DNA of 64,000 nucleotides from Bemisia tabaci (lineage: Eukaryota > Arthropoda > Insecta > Hemiptera > Aleyrodidae): assembly GCF_918797505.1 (NCBI RefSeq), contig NC_092799.1, positions 25,234,382 through 25,298,381 of the forward strand, written 5' to 3'. Positions within the stretch are counted from its first letter, which is position 1; every line of letters starts with the position of its first letter. The position numbers were made by a program, and so were the translations under genes. This document shows positions 48,481 through 59,939 of the stretch, piece after piece. Below the pieces are notes generated by a model that was not told the DNA's origin, did not search any database, and saw only the letters and a list, made by a program, of their open reading frames with translations.

Positions 48481-49130
48481 GTGTGCAATAACACATTGCA
48501 GAACATACTGAGGACCTTACTCAGTGCCAAGTGTATTTTCTATTCTACATCATTAGATATTCGTTTGAGGCTTGATGCCCCTTCGATAGAATTTTAAAAA
48601 TTATGGTCGGCAAAAACTATACCGCAAATATAGTCGGCTACAATAAACCCTGAGAAGGGCTTTTGATTTTGGTGAGACGAACAAAAAAATAAGAAAATAA
48701 TAAAAATGTGAAAAGATGAAAAAAGGAGAAAATACATGAAGATTTGAATACCGAAACACTACAACACACTCCTGAGCACGATAAATTAAGATCTCATTCA
48801 ATACAGTGCGCGGGATTGTTACGATTATTAAGTTTTAGCATGACGTTTCATTAGCAGGGCCATTATTTTTCAATGCTCTTCCCGACAGAAAGGACAGTAC
48901 AACAATTCTTTAAGTAGAGTCGGACGAAAATAAACCTATTAAAAAACAATGAACACATTCCTTACAAATTATTTTCCTATACGACAAATATGGAAATAAG
49001 AAAAGTACAAAACGAAAAATAAATAGAAATTTGAATTCGATATGCTTTGACCAAATCAATGAAATTAGAGAAGAAACTTTGTGCGTACTATATTTTTTCA
49101 GGCAAGGAAAGCTCAATCCCCTCTTCCCCG

Positions 49131-49290
49131 CAGTGGCGTGGCGTGAATTACGTCGAGTGTTCTGTCATTTAAACCTATGGTAATGAATCGATTGTTAAGG
49201 TGTTCGCTGCGAATACCCTGTTTATCGATCCTTTTCCATAGGTTGAAATGGCATAACAATCGATTAATTGCAAAGCACGCCACGCCACTG
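49131..49290. mobile_element. CAGTGGCGTGGCG hAT-like MITE, copy 3 (TSD CTTCCCCG)
   Basis: 160 bp with intact termini CAGTGGCGTGGCGTG / CACGCCACGCCACTG, flanked by perfect CTTCCCCG (49123-49130, 49291-49298). Confidence 0.9.
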
Positions 49291-49298
49291 CTTCCCCG

Positions 49299-50248
49299 CA
49301 ATAAACGCTCATCTCACCGCAACGTCCTACATCTGTTATTAGTTGGTTGGGACAACCGCACTAACGTGTCACAACACTGGCTTTTATGAACTTCATTTCT
49401 AGTGACGTCGGCTTTTAGGTAAGAGGTCAGATGTAAACAGACATTTTCTCTGGTAGGTATCACGTCAGAGAATTAACTGTCGAAACTTTCGCTTAAGAGA
49501 TTCAACATTATTTTCATCACACGACGCAAAACAGCGTGAAACTCATCATACTTCTTCTTAGGTGCGTGCGGCGGATCATCGATGGAGTTGAGGATTAGTC
49601 GAGGAGTGGAACCTCGGAGGAAATCTTGATTGTGAAAACGAAAAGTAAAAAAAAAAAAAAAAAAAGTGCATCGAACAAAACGGAGGAGACGTCCTCAAAG
49701 TTAAAATGGTTTAACCCAGAAAAAAGGAATAAAATGTCACCAGGAGACTGTAAGGGCTTCTCTATGTTCAGGGGAAATGATAATAAACCCTCCACGCGGA
49801 TTACAGAGCGGGAGGTCCAATATTTCTCAATACACAAGGTGTTCCAAAGATAAATGCGAATATTTTTAGAATTGATTTTTGGAATCAAAACATGACTTTT
49901 TTTGTTGTACGACTTTTACTCCCCTTAGAATATGACTGGGTTTTTTTTTTCTTTTGAGGTCAGAACTGTCTCAGGTGTGAAATAGAGCAAAAAAGTGCCA
50001 ATTTTCATGCCTTTCCTTTATAAAAGTCGTATCAATAAAAAACTGCTTGTCAGCCTTTGCCAGCCTTAACGACACCTTAACATTAACAAAACATTTTAAA
50101 AATATACTCCAATTTTTTAAAGGAATATTTAAACAATATTGAGGTATTAAAATTTTCAGGTTTTAAAAATACGTTTAAAAGATTTCAAAAATATTTTGAG
50201 AAAGTACTAATTTAATATTTAAATTTGTTTCTTAAAATATTGTTTCGT
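49299..50248. other. Region 3' of the ankyrin gene
   Basis: AT-rich. It probably contains the 3' UTR of the ankyrin gene (its stop is at 50249-50251). An AATAAA on the minus strand would read TTTATT on the plus strand; I did not identify a convincing one close by. An A-run at 49650-49666 separates this from the MITE at 49131. Confidence 0.4.
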
Positions 50249-52075
50249 CTAACTGGGAAAGAGAAGACGCAGTCTTATTAAATCTTGGATACTCAGAAAT
50301 TGTAGGATATCTTCCTTCAATTCGCGAGGCAATTTAGGTAGTCGAATAACCAACCTATTGAACGCTTTCATACCACCGATGAAAAATTCGCGCCTCCAGG
50401 AGCCTAGTTTTACACGACAACTGATAATCCGGCCATACAGGGGGAATTCGCTATGGTAATCGTGAAAATGAAGCTTTCGTCGTAACTTTTCATTTCCAAG
50501 ACATCGGCACACGGAATGCAGGTCCTTCGTCAGAGGATCATGGTACGAAACAGCGTTCTTGCGGACCACCGTTTCTTTAATGCGCTTAAGCTCATGTTCA
50601 CACTTTGCTTGAAAAGTACCAAGCTTAAAGTAGCCACTGAGAGATGCCGGTATCAAATCTTCATTGATCTTCTTTCCTAGCACTTTCAGTTTGACCAAAT
50701 GTCGCACGAAAACTTTGACGGATGTTCTGGCGGCACGCTGATAATCCATTTTCGCTTCATCTCCTTCCTCCCTCGTACTGTATCGACTCCAATCCCAATC
50801 AGGCAAATCGATGCTTTCGAAGAATGTTCGCACTTCCGATTCAGCAGGCTCCTCCAGATCTGCGAGATAGTATGAGAGGATTTTTTCCAAAAAAACACAA
50901 TGCAAAAAATTCAACGCCACAAGCTCACTAAAACTGAGAGAAACTCCATACTTCATGATCATTTCTAGGCAATTTTCATCTTGAAAAATAAAAGCAGCTC
51001 GGAGTAATTTGTAATCTCCGGCATCCTGAAAGTTAACATCACAACCGTTCTCCAATAAAACTTCTACGGCATCGCAGCTTCCTTTCAACATTGCTAAGTG
51101 TAAAAGGTAACCGCGATCACGGATGGTGCCGCCAATCTTGAGGAGAAGTCTCATAAGACTTGCCTTGCGTCTAACAATAGCAATTTTGATTGGCGTGTCA
51201 AATGACCCCCCAAACTCGACGTTTGGGTCAGCCCCATAATCCAATAATAACTTCACCATTTCCTCATCAGCACAGGCATACGCAAAATGAATCGGCGTTG
51301 CTTCAACGGGATCTTCATGATAGATGCCCATCTTGATGTAGTAGCCTAGAGGTTCGAATTGGTGGGGTGTTTTCAGAGGATATTTCTGATTAGCACTAGC
51401 ACCTCCCTCCAATAATTTCTGGACCAACTTGAAAGCGTTACGTTCGACAGCGTTGAACAGTATCTCTGTCACGACTGCGCCAGATATGGTACCGCTCCTC
51501 ATTAAAATCTCGACACAATCTACATTGTTCGCCTCTGCGGCCAGTGCAAGGGGAGTCCGGCCTCGTTTATCCGTGGCATTTACATCTGCGCCATTTCCTG
51601 ACAAAACAGCAACGGCGTCGGAAAACCATTTTTCCACAGCCAGGTGAAGGGCCGAGAAGCCATCTGGCGTTTGTGCGTTGGGATCTGCACCGTTATCGAG
51701 GAGCACCTTCACCATTTCAAGATTTCCTTGCGACACCGCGATGCGCAAGGGGGCTCTCCCATCACTTTGCGCTTCGCTCAGATTAACGCCCGATCTTTTC
51801 AATGCAGGGATCAAAGAAAATAACTTCCGTTGCACGGCGTAATGTGCCAATGTACCACCCTTCACCTGTCCGTTTGTATAACTGATGCTCGCTCCAATTT
51901 TGAGTAGCCTTTCGATCAAAGTCAGATTTTGTCCGCAGAAAACTAGATCTGAATCAGGCATTATGAACTCAGTGTCGATCTTTACACTTCGATTTGCTGA
52001 AAAAAGACTTTTTACGCGGGGGTGATCGTTTTTTTGAGCACAGATGCGTTGTTCCCTTTCGGAGGGGGGCGACAT
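50249..52075 (-). CDS. Ankyrin-repeat protein with PRANC-like C-terminus, 608 aa
   Basis: A single uninterrupted frame. Residues about 53-390 are ankyrin repeats, with clear hairpin motifs GADPNAQTPDGFSALHLAV, NGADVNATDKRGRTPLALAA and DYGADPNV. Residues about 485-600 resemble the PRANC domain: a helical region, then FPLYGRII and finally LPRELKEDILQFLSIQDL, an F-box-like end. Ankyrin-PRANC proteins of poxviruses, Wolbachia and parasitoid wasps can bind SKP1-type ubiquitin ligases; the same role here is inferred. There is no signal peptide or membrane segment. No intron is visible within 1.8 kb, unlike the gene-rich-intron PHLDB locus. The start at 52075 is the first Met in frame, but an open segment in another frame extends upstream. 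Confidence 0.85.
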   Translation of the reverse strand: MSPPSEREQRICAQKNDHPRVKSLFSANRSVKIDTEFIMPDSDLVFCGQNLTLIERLLKIGASISYTNGQVKGGTLAHYAVQRKLFSLIPALKRSGVNLSEAQSDGRAPLRIAVSQGNLEMVKVLLDNGADPNAQTPDGFSALHLAVEKWFSDAVAVLSGNGADVNATDKRGRTPLALAAEANNVDCVEILMRSGTISGAVVTEILFNAVERNAFKLVQKLLEGGASANQKYPLKTPHQFEPLGYYIKMGIYHEDPVEATPIHFAYACADEEMVKLLLDYGADPNVEFGGSFDTPIKIAIVRRKASLMRLLLKIGGTIRDRGYLLHLAMLKGSCDAVEVLLENGCDVNFQDAGDYKLLRAAFIFQDENCLEMIMKYGVSLSFSELVALNFLHCVFLEKILSYYLADLEEPAESEVRTFFESIDLPDWDWSRYSTREEGDEAKMDYQRAARTSVKVFVRHLVKLKVLGKKINEDLIPASLSGYFKLGTFQAKCEHELKRIKETVVRKNAVSYHDPLTKDLHSVCRCLGNEKLRRKLHFHDYHSEFPLYGRIISCRVKLGSWRREFFIGGMKAFNRLVIRLPKLPRELKEDILQFLSIQDLIRLRLLFPS

Positions 52076-52281
52076 GGCGAAGCATCGGTGTCCACCCAGA
52101 CTTCCACCATTTCGAGCTTTGTATTGGCGAGGTTGCTGACGTCGTTGACGACATCGTAGATTGGTTCAAGGAGTTGGAGCGACTTGTCTCGTCTCCAAAT
52201 AGGATTCACCAGAGAAAACACCTTTGAGGCATCCGTGCTGGTGTCTTCAGTTCTTAGGAAAATCACAGCCTGCACTAACAT
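52012..52281 (-). CDS. Possible upstream coding segment of the ankyrin gene
   Basis: An 89-residue frame, offset from the ankyrin frame, with ordinary protein-like composition (STDASKVFSLVNPIWRRDKS and LEPIYDVVNDVSNLANTKLE). It overlaps the start of the 608-aa frame by 64 bp, and both a C6 and an A7 run lie in the overlap. Either a frameshift or sequencing error separates one longer gene, or translation really starts at 52075. I cannot choose between them. Confidence 0.4.
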   Translation of the reverse strand: MLVQAVIFLRTEDTSTDASKVFSLVNPIWRRDKSLQLLEPIYDVVNDVSNLANTKLEMVEVWVDTDASPCRPPPKGNNASVLKKTITPA

Positions 52282-52767
52282 TGTGCTGTCGGTCTACCTT
52301 CTACTGAAACAGAACAAAACCCCGTTCGGCACTATAAGTCACAATCGTGGATCATGGTCCATACAGGCTTGAATTACAACAACACGAACAAAAATTCAAG
52401 TATGCTTAAGCTAAAGAACAAAAGAGGGGGGGAGGGGGGACAGAATCTTTTTTTGTGTACAAAAAATTGGAAATTCGTTGTACTTATGTATGTATTTTAA
52501 ATTAATTGTAAATCGCTCGTGCGTACTATTGATACACAAAAAAAACGGCAGATAGAACCTTGTAACGTACATGCGTATCAGAAAATGTGGCCATGATGCG
52601 AATCCAAGTGAATTCTTAAAAGCTTTGGGAAAGCGCAAACAAATAATTGAATCCATTTCGACCATTTTCAGCTACTTTTGGCTATGTCCAATTGGTTTCC
52701 AACTACTTTCGGCTATTTATAAAAAACACCCGTTCGATTATTACATATTTGAAAGTCTTCCCGTTTG
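52282..52767. other. Upstream region of the ankyrin gene
   Basis: AT-rich, with TACTTATGTATGTATTTTAA near 52480. It would hold the promoter and any 5' UTR. No clear core promoter motif could be assigned. Confidence 0.35.
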
Positions 52768-53321
52768 AATGGACCACTAGACAAGGTACGAATTTAAGCG
52801 ATCTGAAACATGTTTCTTAACCAGAATTTCACGTGGAAAACGATTCACACAACGAAAATTACGGAAACCAACTCCTAACGAAGATATTAATGTTTTTATT
52901 TCACATTGGTTACGAGGAATTTGAACTGCCCGCTCACAAGAAACTCAAAACTCTACGTGAGTCAAATCGCCCACTACAACGGTTTCGGCAATCTTATCTA
53001 TCGCGCAATGTTCATTTCCCACCACGTGTTGTTCAAACTATAAGCAATTTGCTATACCTGAGCCAAAGCGTCAAGATTAAGGTTGCCAGATTTTTATATC
53101 GCAAAGACTGTCATGATAACGTTTAGCGCGCGATGTGAATCACGTAGAGCATTGTGTTTTCATGAGCGGGTGGTTTGAATTCACGCATTAAGAATCATTA
53201 AATATCTTCGTAAGCAGTTAATTTCGGTAATTTTCGTTGTGTGCATCGTGTTTTACGTAAAATTTTGGTTAAGAAACTTGTATCAGAATGCTGAAATTCG
53301 TACCTTATCTAGTGGTCCATT
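52768..53321. mobile_element. AATGGACCACTAGACA element, copy 3
   Basis: 554 bp and very close in sequence to the copy at 44235. It lies about 500 bp upstream of the ankyrin gene. Confidence 0.78.
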
Positions 53322-53456
53322 GTTTTGCAAATGCCTAATCGACTTTTCGCCTGCAATATAGGCAAACACAGGACACAGATGGTCGTGTGGATTTACCCGA
53401 GTGGTGGGCTCGGTATCCTTGAGCGGGGTTACCGAATACCGCGAGTCCAAGTTGTC

Positions 53457-53699
53457 GCACAATGGAGCGAATCAATAGGAAAGGTCGGACACGGACTTTA
53501 TGTGGACATTTTAGACGCTTCCATCTTCGTAAATGCAAAACGTGGAAGTTTAAACGCTGGTCCATTGGCCATCTCACGAAAAAGAGGCAAAATTCACACT
53601 TTAAGATGTGTAGTGTAACGTGATAAACGTGAAGATTTGAAGTTTCAGTTACTTAACAATTCTGTATACAACACCTACCGAAGTTTTGTTCCATTGTGC
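53457..53699. mobile_element. GCACAGTGGATCGAGTC MITE, diverged copy
   Basis: Termini GCACAATGGAGCGAATCAAT and CCATTGTGC, 243 bp, with flanks GTC and GGA that do not match. It lies just left of the 7.8-kb element. Confidence 0.6.
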
Positions 53700-53752
53700 G
53701 GAGAGTCACGGATGGATAATTAATACAACTGGGTTAGGCCTGTCCCCGAACC

Positions 53753-53932
53753 GATCGATCGATCGATCGATCATTTCGATGATCGTTCGAAGACCTGTTT
53801 CGATCGAAACTGCTCGATCGAACTGCTCGATCGAACTGCTCGATCGAAATGTTCGATCGAAATGCTCGATCGAAGTGCTCGATCGGAATGCCCGATCGAA
53901 ACGTTTGTTTTGAAAGCCGTTTCGATCGAAAT
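53753..53932. repeat. GATCGAA subterminal array, left
   Basis: Four tandem GATC tetramers, then eight or so 13-bp units of the form CTGCTCGATCGAA with substitutions. Part of the left end of the 7.8-kb element. Confidence 0.85.
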
Positions 53933-55663
53933 GTTATTTTGTAATGTTGAAATAAGATTTACCATGTTTAGCAAATAATTGCAGAAATACCATATTGTTG
54001 TCAAGAATTCCTCTTCCTCTTAATTTTTTTCTTCGTTTCGAATTCGATTGAAATAACAGCATCAGCGTTAAGTACCGTAGCAGTTCTGACCGCAAATTAT
54101 ATTATTACCATGTGTTCTGTATACATAGAATTACCGAAAAGCATTCCATGTGCTTAATCTTCTCCCCTCCCCCCCCCCCCCTCCCACAACAAAACAAATT
54201 AATTTAACCACACAAACCATGAAAATACCAGGTCTCGATTCTCGTCTACTTACTAAAGTTACTTTATCAGATCAATTTTTATTCAAAATATATGCGCTTA
54301 TCGCATTCACTCCATTTTTTACCAACCATTTATTTGTAAAGTATCAGAGATCCGCTCCGCTACCCTACCTCCCGATCTCAATGCTCCTTTAGCTCCTAGC
54401 CCAAATGCCCATTACCAATAACAATAATGATCCAATGGACCTTGGTAGTATGGCTCAGCGCTCGCCAGCGCTGCGCGTGCCGCGACAATGATAATGATAC
54501 TAGCTGCATTTACTTAGACAGTTTTGACCATTTCGTTCGAATTTTGCATCCGCTCAGTATACGTATGTCGGCCCGTACTGCACGCACACACACACACGCC
54601 CTCATCATCCTACATCGAATCGTCCTTATCTCTTCCCCGTTCGTTTTCCTCATATCACACAATTACACTCTTCTTCGGTTCGGTATTTGGTTTGACCCCT
54701 GGCGCCTGACCTGCTCCAGTGCTCCTCACACCTCGCATAGCTTTTGTTTCATGCACCTCTCCTTTCGGTGACGGCACCGCTGACTATCTCTGTTTCCCCT
54801 TGTCGCCCATGACTGTGACTGTGACTCCTTCCTCTTTCAAGATCTCGATCCTAGCTCCCGTTTGACTGAAGCTCTTATCGGTGCCGCTACTGCCCACTCT
54901 CTTCCCTTCCTCACCTTTGTCGTTCGCGTGATCCGCGTCTTATTCCTCTTTCACTATCTTTATACATATACGCCACCGTTCAACTGAAGCTCTTCATCAA
55001 CTTCTCTTTATAAAATCGAATGGATCGAACTTTTAGGAAGTAACTAGTAACCTAATGCGACTCTCCGTCCTGTCTGTTATCCTTCAGCCCTCGCTTCTTG
55101 TCTGGGACGACTTACAATTCATTCGGACTATTGCTCACCTACTCCATCATTTAGCTGCAGTGATGTCAGTAGCCATGTTTACAGACAAGCAACTCATCAA
55201 GTTTGAAATGGGGGGAGGGGGGTGTGAAGTTTTTTTTTTCTTTTTTTTTCTTTTTTTATGGGCAGTTTGCGTAAATCCGCCAAAGTGTCATCTGTTTTCG
55301 CTCGGTTATATTCTCCTCCACCCCCGTTTCTTCTATTCTCCCCCCTTTTTCTTTTCTCTCCAATCCTGCATTCTCCCCCCCTCCCACATATTTCCTCTCC
55401 CCCCTCCGTTTTTCTGTAAAAAAGTTTCGTTTAATTTGTTAAAAAAAAAAAAAAACAAAAAAACAAAAAAGGATATATTTACCCATAAAACCTAAGCAAG
55501 TTTCTGCAGTGGCAAAGGAGACAAAACTGCTGATTATAGCCTCAAATTGCCTCTATAGAACATCAAAGTGTCAAAATAGTTCGGGGGAGGCCCCCGGCCC
55601 CCTTCCCTCTCACATCTTCTAGAAGGAGTCCGCACACACCCAATTAATGAAATAGGGGAACCT

Positions 55664-57500
55664 TAGGGTGCGTCAAAAAAAATGAAAGTCTGAAATGTTC
55701 TGCTCCCCAGGCGGCAATCGATGACGTTTAGTAAAAAAACATGTTTGCCAAAATTTGGGCCAATTTCAATCATTTTAAATGGTGCCAAAGGTCAATTTTG
55801 TGATGAAATTATGATATTTTGGTTTAGACCTCGATTTCGTACAAAAAACTCGATTTTACGCTGAAATCGTGCGTTTACGAGAAAAATGTCAAAGAACTCG
55901 ACTTGTAGAGGATGAAATTTTACACTAGGAAGACGTCTTTGTAACCGATAAAAATCAAATTGAACTAGAAAAACTCAACTCTGTATTTATTTTTTTGGTC
56001 CTCAGAATTTCCGAGGTCTTACTAGGTAGAGGTTTAAAAGACTCATTTTTCACGAAAATAAGTCGAAAGAGGGTATAAATGAACTGTAGGCAAGTGTTGA
56101 GGATGCAAATGTCATCAGAACTTCCTCAGTTTCAAAAAAAGTTCCAACTATTTTGCACAATCCTCCAAAAAGTGTACGACTCGAGAAGCAGGATCGTGCT
56201 ATAATAGTAGGGGGAAAGTGCGGTTTGACCGGGAAAAATTGCGTAACAAACTTTCCCTATGTAATCGTCATCAGTAGGTCCCCCTGAACAACTTCCTAAA
56301 AGTTAAAAATGGCCTGATCCTGGAATATCCCTCAAAAAAGTTTAAATTGAAAATGGCGGCCGTAATAAGAGGGTCCGGGAAATCGGTATTTTAAAATGCT
56401 CATTCTGTCTCATCATGTGAGGTATGTAATTTTGGTCGTAGATTTCTTTAATAAATTCCGCAAGGCCCTCCGGCCAAAGGGGGCGCTCCAAATCAAAGAT
56501 GGCGGCCAAATGTGAAAGGCAGGAGGTTGCATTTTTTTAAATATTCACCGAAGGAACAAGGAAAGTGAAGTGTCTTTATTTTCATGTATTTATGGCCAAG
56601 AAACTTAAATTTGATGTTATAAATGTATTTAATAAAGGAAATTAAAGGAAACATACGACTACCGAGAGAAACGTAAGCTCAGAAGGGGCCTTGCGGAATT
56701 CATTTATGAAATCTACGACCAAAATTACATAGGAAATGCTACCTCACATGATGAGACAGAATGAGCATTTTAAAATACCGATTTCCCGGACCCTCTTATT
56801 ACGGCCGCCATTTTCAATTTTAACTTTTTTGAGGGATATTCCGGGGTCGGGCCATTTTTAACTTTTAGGAAGTTGTTCAGGGGGACCTACTGATGACGAT
56901 TACATAGGGAAAGTTTGTTACGCAATTTTTCCCGGTCAAACCGCACTTTCCCCCTACTATTATAGCACGATCCTGCTTCTCGAGTCGTACACTTTTTGGA
57001 GGATTGTGCAAAATAGTTGGAACTTTTTTTGAAACTGAGGAAGTTCTGATGACATTTGCATCCTCAACACTTGCCTACAGTTCATTTATACCCTCTTTCG
57101 ACTTATTTTCGTGAAAAATGAGTCTTTTAAACCTCTACTTAGTAAGACCTCGGAAATTCTGAGGACCAAAAAAATAAATACAGAGTTGAGTTTTTCTAGT
57201 TCAATTTGATTTTTATCGGTTACAAAGACGTCTTCCTAGTGTAAAATTTCATCCTCTACAAGTCGAGTTCTTTGACATTTTTCTCGTAAACGCACGATTT
57301 CAGCGTAAAATCGAGTTTTTTGTACGAAATCGAGGTCTAAACCAAAATATCATAATTTCATCACAAAATTGACCTTTGGCACCATTTAAAATGATTGAAA
57401 TTGGCCCAAATTTTGGCAAACATGTTTTTTTACTAAACGTCATCGATTGCCGCCTGGGAAGCGGAACATTTCAGACTTTCATTTTTTTTGACGCACCCTA
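55664..57500. mobile_element. 1,837-bp foldback hAT-like element (TSD GGGAACCT)
   Basis: Termini TAGGGTGCGTC / GACGCACCCTA with perfect 8-bp duplications GGGAACCT at 55656-55663 and 57501-57508. The arms remain complementary for about 810 bp (to about 56475 and from about 56690), leaving a 215-bp loop. Mismatches are few, so it is recent or kept homogeneous by gene conversion. It has no coding potential. Inserted in the 7.8-kb element. Confidence 0.93.
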
Positions 57501-58259
57501 GGGAACCTCGTCAAGTACCTGGGGTGGGGGGGGGGGGGTGTGACACCACTGTTTAGCTGCTGGTCTTGCGTCCCTCTTTTACAATTTATTTACGCATCAC
57601 TAGAAGGAGCTTATGCGCGATTTTTGATCCCCAGCAGGTGTAAATTGTAATCAGAGGCTGGCACATGCATATCGGCTGTACGTTTATTCACTTAGTACTT
57701 GGAAAATTATGCAATTCCATAATTTCAAGTAAAAAGAAAGTATACTAAATTGTTCCTAAGGAATTAGTTATTTCAGAACTTTCCACGGATGTTGGTTGAC
57801 CTTAATCTTTTGGACACCAAAGAGAAATTATAATCATTCTTCTCCTACTAGCACAAAGACTTAAAATGTACAAAAAAAGAAAAAAAATCGTAAAACAAGA
57901 TGTAAAATAAACCAAAAGTGAAATGACATTCTCCTTTTCTAAAATTTTATTATAAAATGCATCAATTTTTTTAAGAATGTTTAAAACCAATCTAATAAAG
58001 ATAAGTTCTTAAAATCTTCTCAGATTTGTAAAAACTCTGGTTTCGAAACAATTTTGTATCCAGTTTTCGGGCTTACTCTTTTTACAAAAAAAATTTAGGG
58101 GACATTCGAATTTTTAGCGTATCATTCTAGTAATAAATACTCCAAAGGTATTTCCTATTTAGCCAATTTAGCGAATTTTCAGTACAGATATTCTTCCTCA
58201 ATTTTTTGGTTTTCGCAATCAAAAATTTTACATATAAAAAATAGATGTTCGAAGAGGTA

Positions 58260-58570
58260 AAAAAGAAAATCGTGATTTTTTACGTGAAAAAGTCAGAGAA
58301 AAAATTCAGAGACGTCAATTTTTTACGTAAAAAATCGTAGTTCAATCTGTCTTCTTTGCATTTCTTTCTGACCTCCTTTTAATGTACGGAAAGTAAGATT
58401 TTTCACGTAAAAACTTTGTTCTTCCAAATTTTTTTCGGATTTTTTTGCGCAAAAAATCGCGAATTTTTGACGTCAAGATTTCAATTTAATCCCTCAAGTT
58501 TTTTTTACATCTTTAATCAAAATTTTTTTACGTTGAGCTCTCCGACTCTGATTTTTTACGGGATCTTCTA
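58260..58570. repeat. TTTTTACGTAAAAAATC dispersed motif cluster
   Basis: TTTTTACGTGAAAAAGTC, TTTTACGTAAAAAATCG, TTTTCACGTAAAAAC and similar recur about seven times. It lies inside the 7.8-kb element. Confidence 0.5.
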
Positions 58571-59939
58571 CGTGCATCTTGCGCACTCGTAAAATTTACC
58601 AATTTTCATTTTTTAATTTTTTTTTAATAAATTAGGGAAGACGTTTCTCAAGTACAAGAAAGTGCACAAAATCAGCGCTTCAGACGATGGCTGAACTACG
58701 CACGTGTCACTTGTCGAAATAGGTTAGGTTTTAAAAAAGGGAGCATAAGCTGAAATAGATGCCGCATTTCAGCTGGGTTAGAAAGAGAGGGGAATGATAA
58801 GGAAATTAGGGGGGAAAAAATGCGAAAATCGTAGATCGCTAGGTTTCAGGCAGGCTAGGGACGACGATTCCACGCGTGCCCGCGTCGGCCGTCGCCGCGC
58901 TGCGCTGCGCGTCCTCCGTCCATTGCGCCAGACGGAGTCCCATATGAGAATCCCATCATCCCCCCCCCCCCCTCCTTCATCGACTTACAGTTTCATTCAC
59001 GATGTAGATGTAGGTGCCAGACCGCCAGATTGAGTAAAATAAAAAATATTTTCACGAAATCAAACACATGATCAAATTACGTGCTTCGGGGAAAAGGCCG
59101 GTACACACTGTTAAAAATTGAGGAGTGAAATTCGGTGTTGGCGTCTACATAGCGCCCAAAAACCCCGAATGAAATGAATGCGAAGTGACAGTTGCACCAT
59201 GAAAGCGTATGACAGTCCGCAAAAAAATGTAGGCGTTTGCGTTTCCTAATTCAGTATGTTGGCTCTTTGTTGAAAACCTTTTTCATTTTAAATGCTCATA
59301 TGCAGAAAAAGTTCCAATGTTGAAACTTTAAAATCCTTTAAAATTTAAAAATGAAAATATATAAATATCAGAAAACTCTTATGTACGTGACTTCGCATGA
59401 ATTCTCGGCAGACACGTTTAATGCACGCAGATTCATAATTTTTTTCGGGGGGAGGGGGGCTAATCTCTAAAACAATAAGTTTAGAGCGGAGAGGTGTAGT
59501 CGCGGCAGAACGAAATGAGGTTTTTCGTTTGTTTGTTTTTTGAACTCAATATTTATAGATTTTTCGTTCTCTAGCATTATTCTGTCTCAATTCTGATATA
59601 AATGAATTTTTTGAGTCCATATTTCTTCACCAAAAATAAATTTTAGTCTCTAGAAGAAAGTGCATTGCTGCGTGTATTGAAAACCCGTCCATAAGGTGGG
59701 TTGGAGATTGATCTGATTGTTGGAGTCCTTTCTGCGAGACGGCTTTTCAATGATACCATACGGAGGGGGGAGGGGGCTACGGGGTTCCAGACATGATACG
59801 CCAATGAAGGATACCCCTCTTGCTGTAGAGAATGTAATATTAAAAAAATGAAAACTAAAGTGCTGAAAAATATTATTAGCAAAGCTTCGGCATCATTGGA
59901 CGAAATAGCAAAAGCGGGTAAGGTAATCAAAACATGCTG

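Noticed and set aside
53753..53932. GATC-rich array considered as a simple microsatellite or CRISPR-like array
   Set aside because: The inverted counterpart at 61377-61515 and shared element termini show it is a transposon subterminal region; there are no spacers.
55055..55495. 146-codon plus-strand frame
   Set aside because: Mostly Phe and Lys from T and A homopolymers and pyrimidine-rich repeats; no conserved sequence.
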